64,000 nucleotides of DNA, taken from assembly GCA_964544955.1 (NCBI GenBank), contig CAZJEB010000006.1, positions 1 through 64,000 on the forward strand, written 5' to 3'. The translations under genes and the position numbers were made by a program. Shown in pieces: positions 63,416 to 64,000 of the stretch. The notes under the pieces are model-generated. The model had not been told where the DNA came from, made no database searches, and saw nothing but the letters and a program-made list of their open reading frames with translations. This DNA is from JAAZPT01 sp964544955. Its GTDB lineage: Bacteria > Bacillota > Clostridia > Christensenellales > Aristaeellaceae. Each line of letters opens with the position of its first letter. Position 1 is the first letter of the stretch.

Positions 63416-63490
63416 TTTTTGGTATGAAGTATGAGGTATGAGGTGATGTGCAAACTCCTAACGGAGTTTTTATTTTATGAATTACTTGAA
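63416..63490 (+). repeat. R2 repeat, internally deleted
   Basis: R2 ends only: TTTTTGGTATGAAGTATGAG and the last hairpin AACTCC/GGAGTT with TTATTTTATGAATTACTTG. It follows the WG-repeat gene. Confidence 0.7.
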
Positions 63491-63574
63491 TTATTGCATG
63501 GTTGGTTTGTAATGCGAAGTTGTGTTAAAGGGGATTATCAACTAATTTTGTAGGCGTTCAATTTTTTAGATTGT

Positions 63575-63696
63575 ATTCCCCCCACAATTACAATATAACA
63601 TATTACAATTTTTATAAGGGCAATTTTGCCCTTTTTATTATGGGGTTAAATGGGCTTGTTATAATGGATTTAAGGGTGTTGAGAGTTTTTTTAGGT
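63575..63696 (+). repeat. R3 repeat
   Basis: An R3 copy with GGGCAATTTTGCCC as inner hairpin and TTATTATGGGGTTAAATGGG. It is part of an R2-linker-R3 composite. Confidence 0.8.
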
Positions 63697-63719
63697 GGTA
63701 TAATTTAGCTTGCTTACAA

Positions 63720-63750
63720 TGGGAGGCGGTGGGTACCAACGCCGACTAAG
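63720..63750 (+). repeat. Short hairpin repeat, GGGAGGCG...CGCCGACT
   Basis: GGCGGTGG faces CCAACGCC with one mismatch, followed by GACT. It matches the copy at 36027-36056. Confidence 0.5.
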
Positions 63751-63764
63751 CACAAAATTATGGC

Positions 63765-63786
63765 AATAAAAAAGCCCGAAGGCTTT
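63765..63786 (-). terminator. Rho-independent terminator
   Basis: AAAGCC faces GGCTTT around CGAA, followed by T on the minus strand. It ends the gene that runs off the right edge. Confidence 0.75.
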
Positions 63787-63806
63787 ATTTAGATTTTATA
63801 CAATAT

Positions 63807-64000
63807 TTATTTTTCTACTTCCTTAAGGCTTGCAATTATGTTTGTAACATCCTTATAAAATTGCTCCATATCTGCGCTTTCGCCTAGGTTCAATTTTACA
63901 ATGCTTAGGTAGCCAGCATCAATATCTACAAGGCTTATAATGCCATCGGGGTAGCTGTTTATGTGGGTGAGTTTACCGTTTATGTTTAACAATTCGTAGT
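63807..64000 (-). CDS. Hypothetical protein, 3' part
   Basis: The frame is open to the right edge, so only the last 64 residues are visible. They end in DMEQFYKDVTNIIASLKEVEK and include ISLVDIDAGYLSIVKLNLG. No start codon with a ribosome binding site lies within the window. The family is not recognised. Confidence 0.6.
   Translation of the reverse strand, partial: YELLNINGKLTHINSYPDGIISLVDIDAGYLSIVKLNLGESADMEQFYKDVTNIIASLKEVEK

Overview
The window looks like chromosome of a low-GC Gram-positive bacterium of the Clostridia type. The support is strong AGGAGG-type ribosome binding sites, a dnaN-recF pair with a Bacillus-like origin signature, cell-wall sorting signals of the PPQTG type, azlCD, and a type 2 argC. 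No rRNA or tRNA gene was found. One 100-base run of N (11748-11847) marks a scaffold join inside a repeat array.

Layout. 0-9 kb, mostly minus strand: a secreted SH3/peptidoglycan-binding protein, a HAD phosphatase, a tandem pair of secreted proteins of unknown function, two acetyltransferase genes (one fused to an AlkD-like domain), and the azlC-azlD branched-chain amino acid export operon with two extra small genes. 9-22 kb: two secreted leucine-rich-repeat (LRR) proteins, nrdA, a run of acetyltransferases, a flavodoxin/ferredoxin protein and a secreted Ig-like-repeat protein. 22-44 kb: three separated cassettes of one podovirus-like phage (N4-gp56-type capsid). They are 22.1-27.6 kb (scaffold, capsid, tail fibres, NlpC/P60 hydrolase), 36.3-39.2 kb (portal, terminase) and 42.0-44.2 kb (P22 gp10-like tail protein, holin). 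Host surface genes lie between them: two sortase-anchored proteins and two inverted LRR paralogues. No integrase, repressor or tape-measure gene was seen. 44-51 kb: a gene-poor stretch, a HIT protein, an oxidoreductase and two related glycosyltransferases. 51-54.5 kb: recF, dnaN and a probable oriC. 54.5-64 kb: small genes, a CDF cation transporter, the argC-argJ-argB-argD operon and a WG-repeat protein.

The most unusual content is between the genes. Three families of interspersed repeats, here called R1, R2 and R3, fill most gaps. R1 or R2 is usually followed, through an A/T-rich linker, by R3, a modular layout like pneumococcal BOX elements. R1 and R2 are strings of short hairpins whose stems change in a compensatory way from copy to copy, so the fold seems to be conserved rather than the sequence. 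One R2 copy sits inside an R1 hairpin, which shows mobility. Two R2 copies carry the ribosome binding site and start codon of two phage genes. Four perfect 16-bp parS palindromes lie among these repeats 9-12.5 kb from the origin.

The origin candidate (53.38-53.96 kb) combines a perfect DnaA box, several near-boxes and a DnaA-trio array directly upstream of dnaN. No dnaA is present in the 10.6 kb beyond it. The replication (dnaN, recF), segregation (parS) and probable oriC signals therefore mark this as the origin region of the chromosome.
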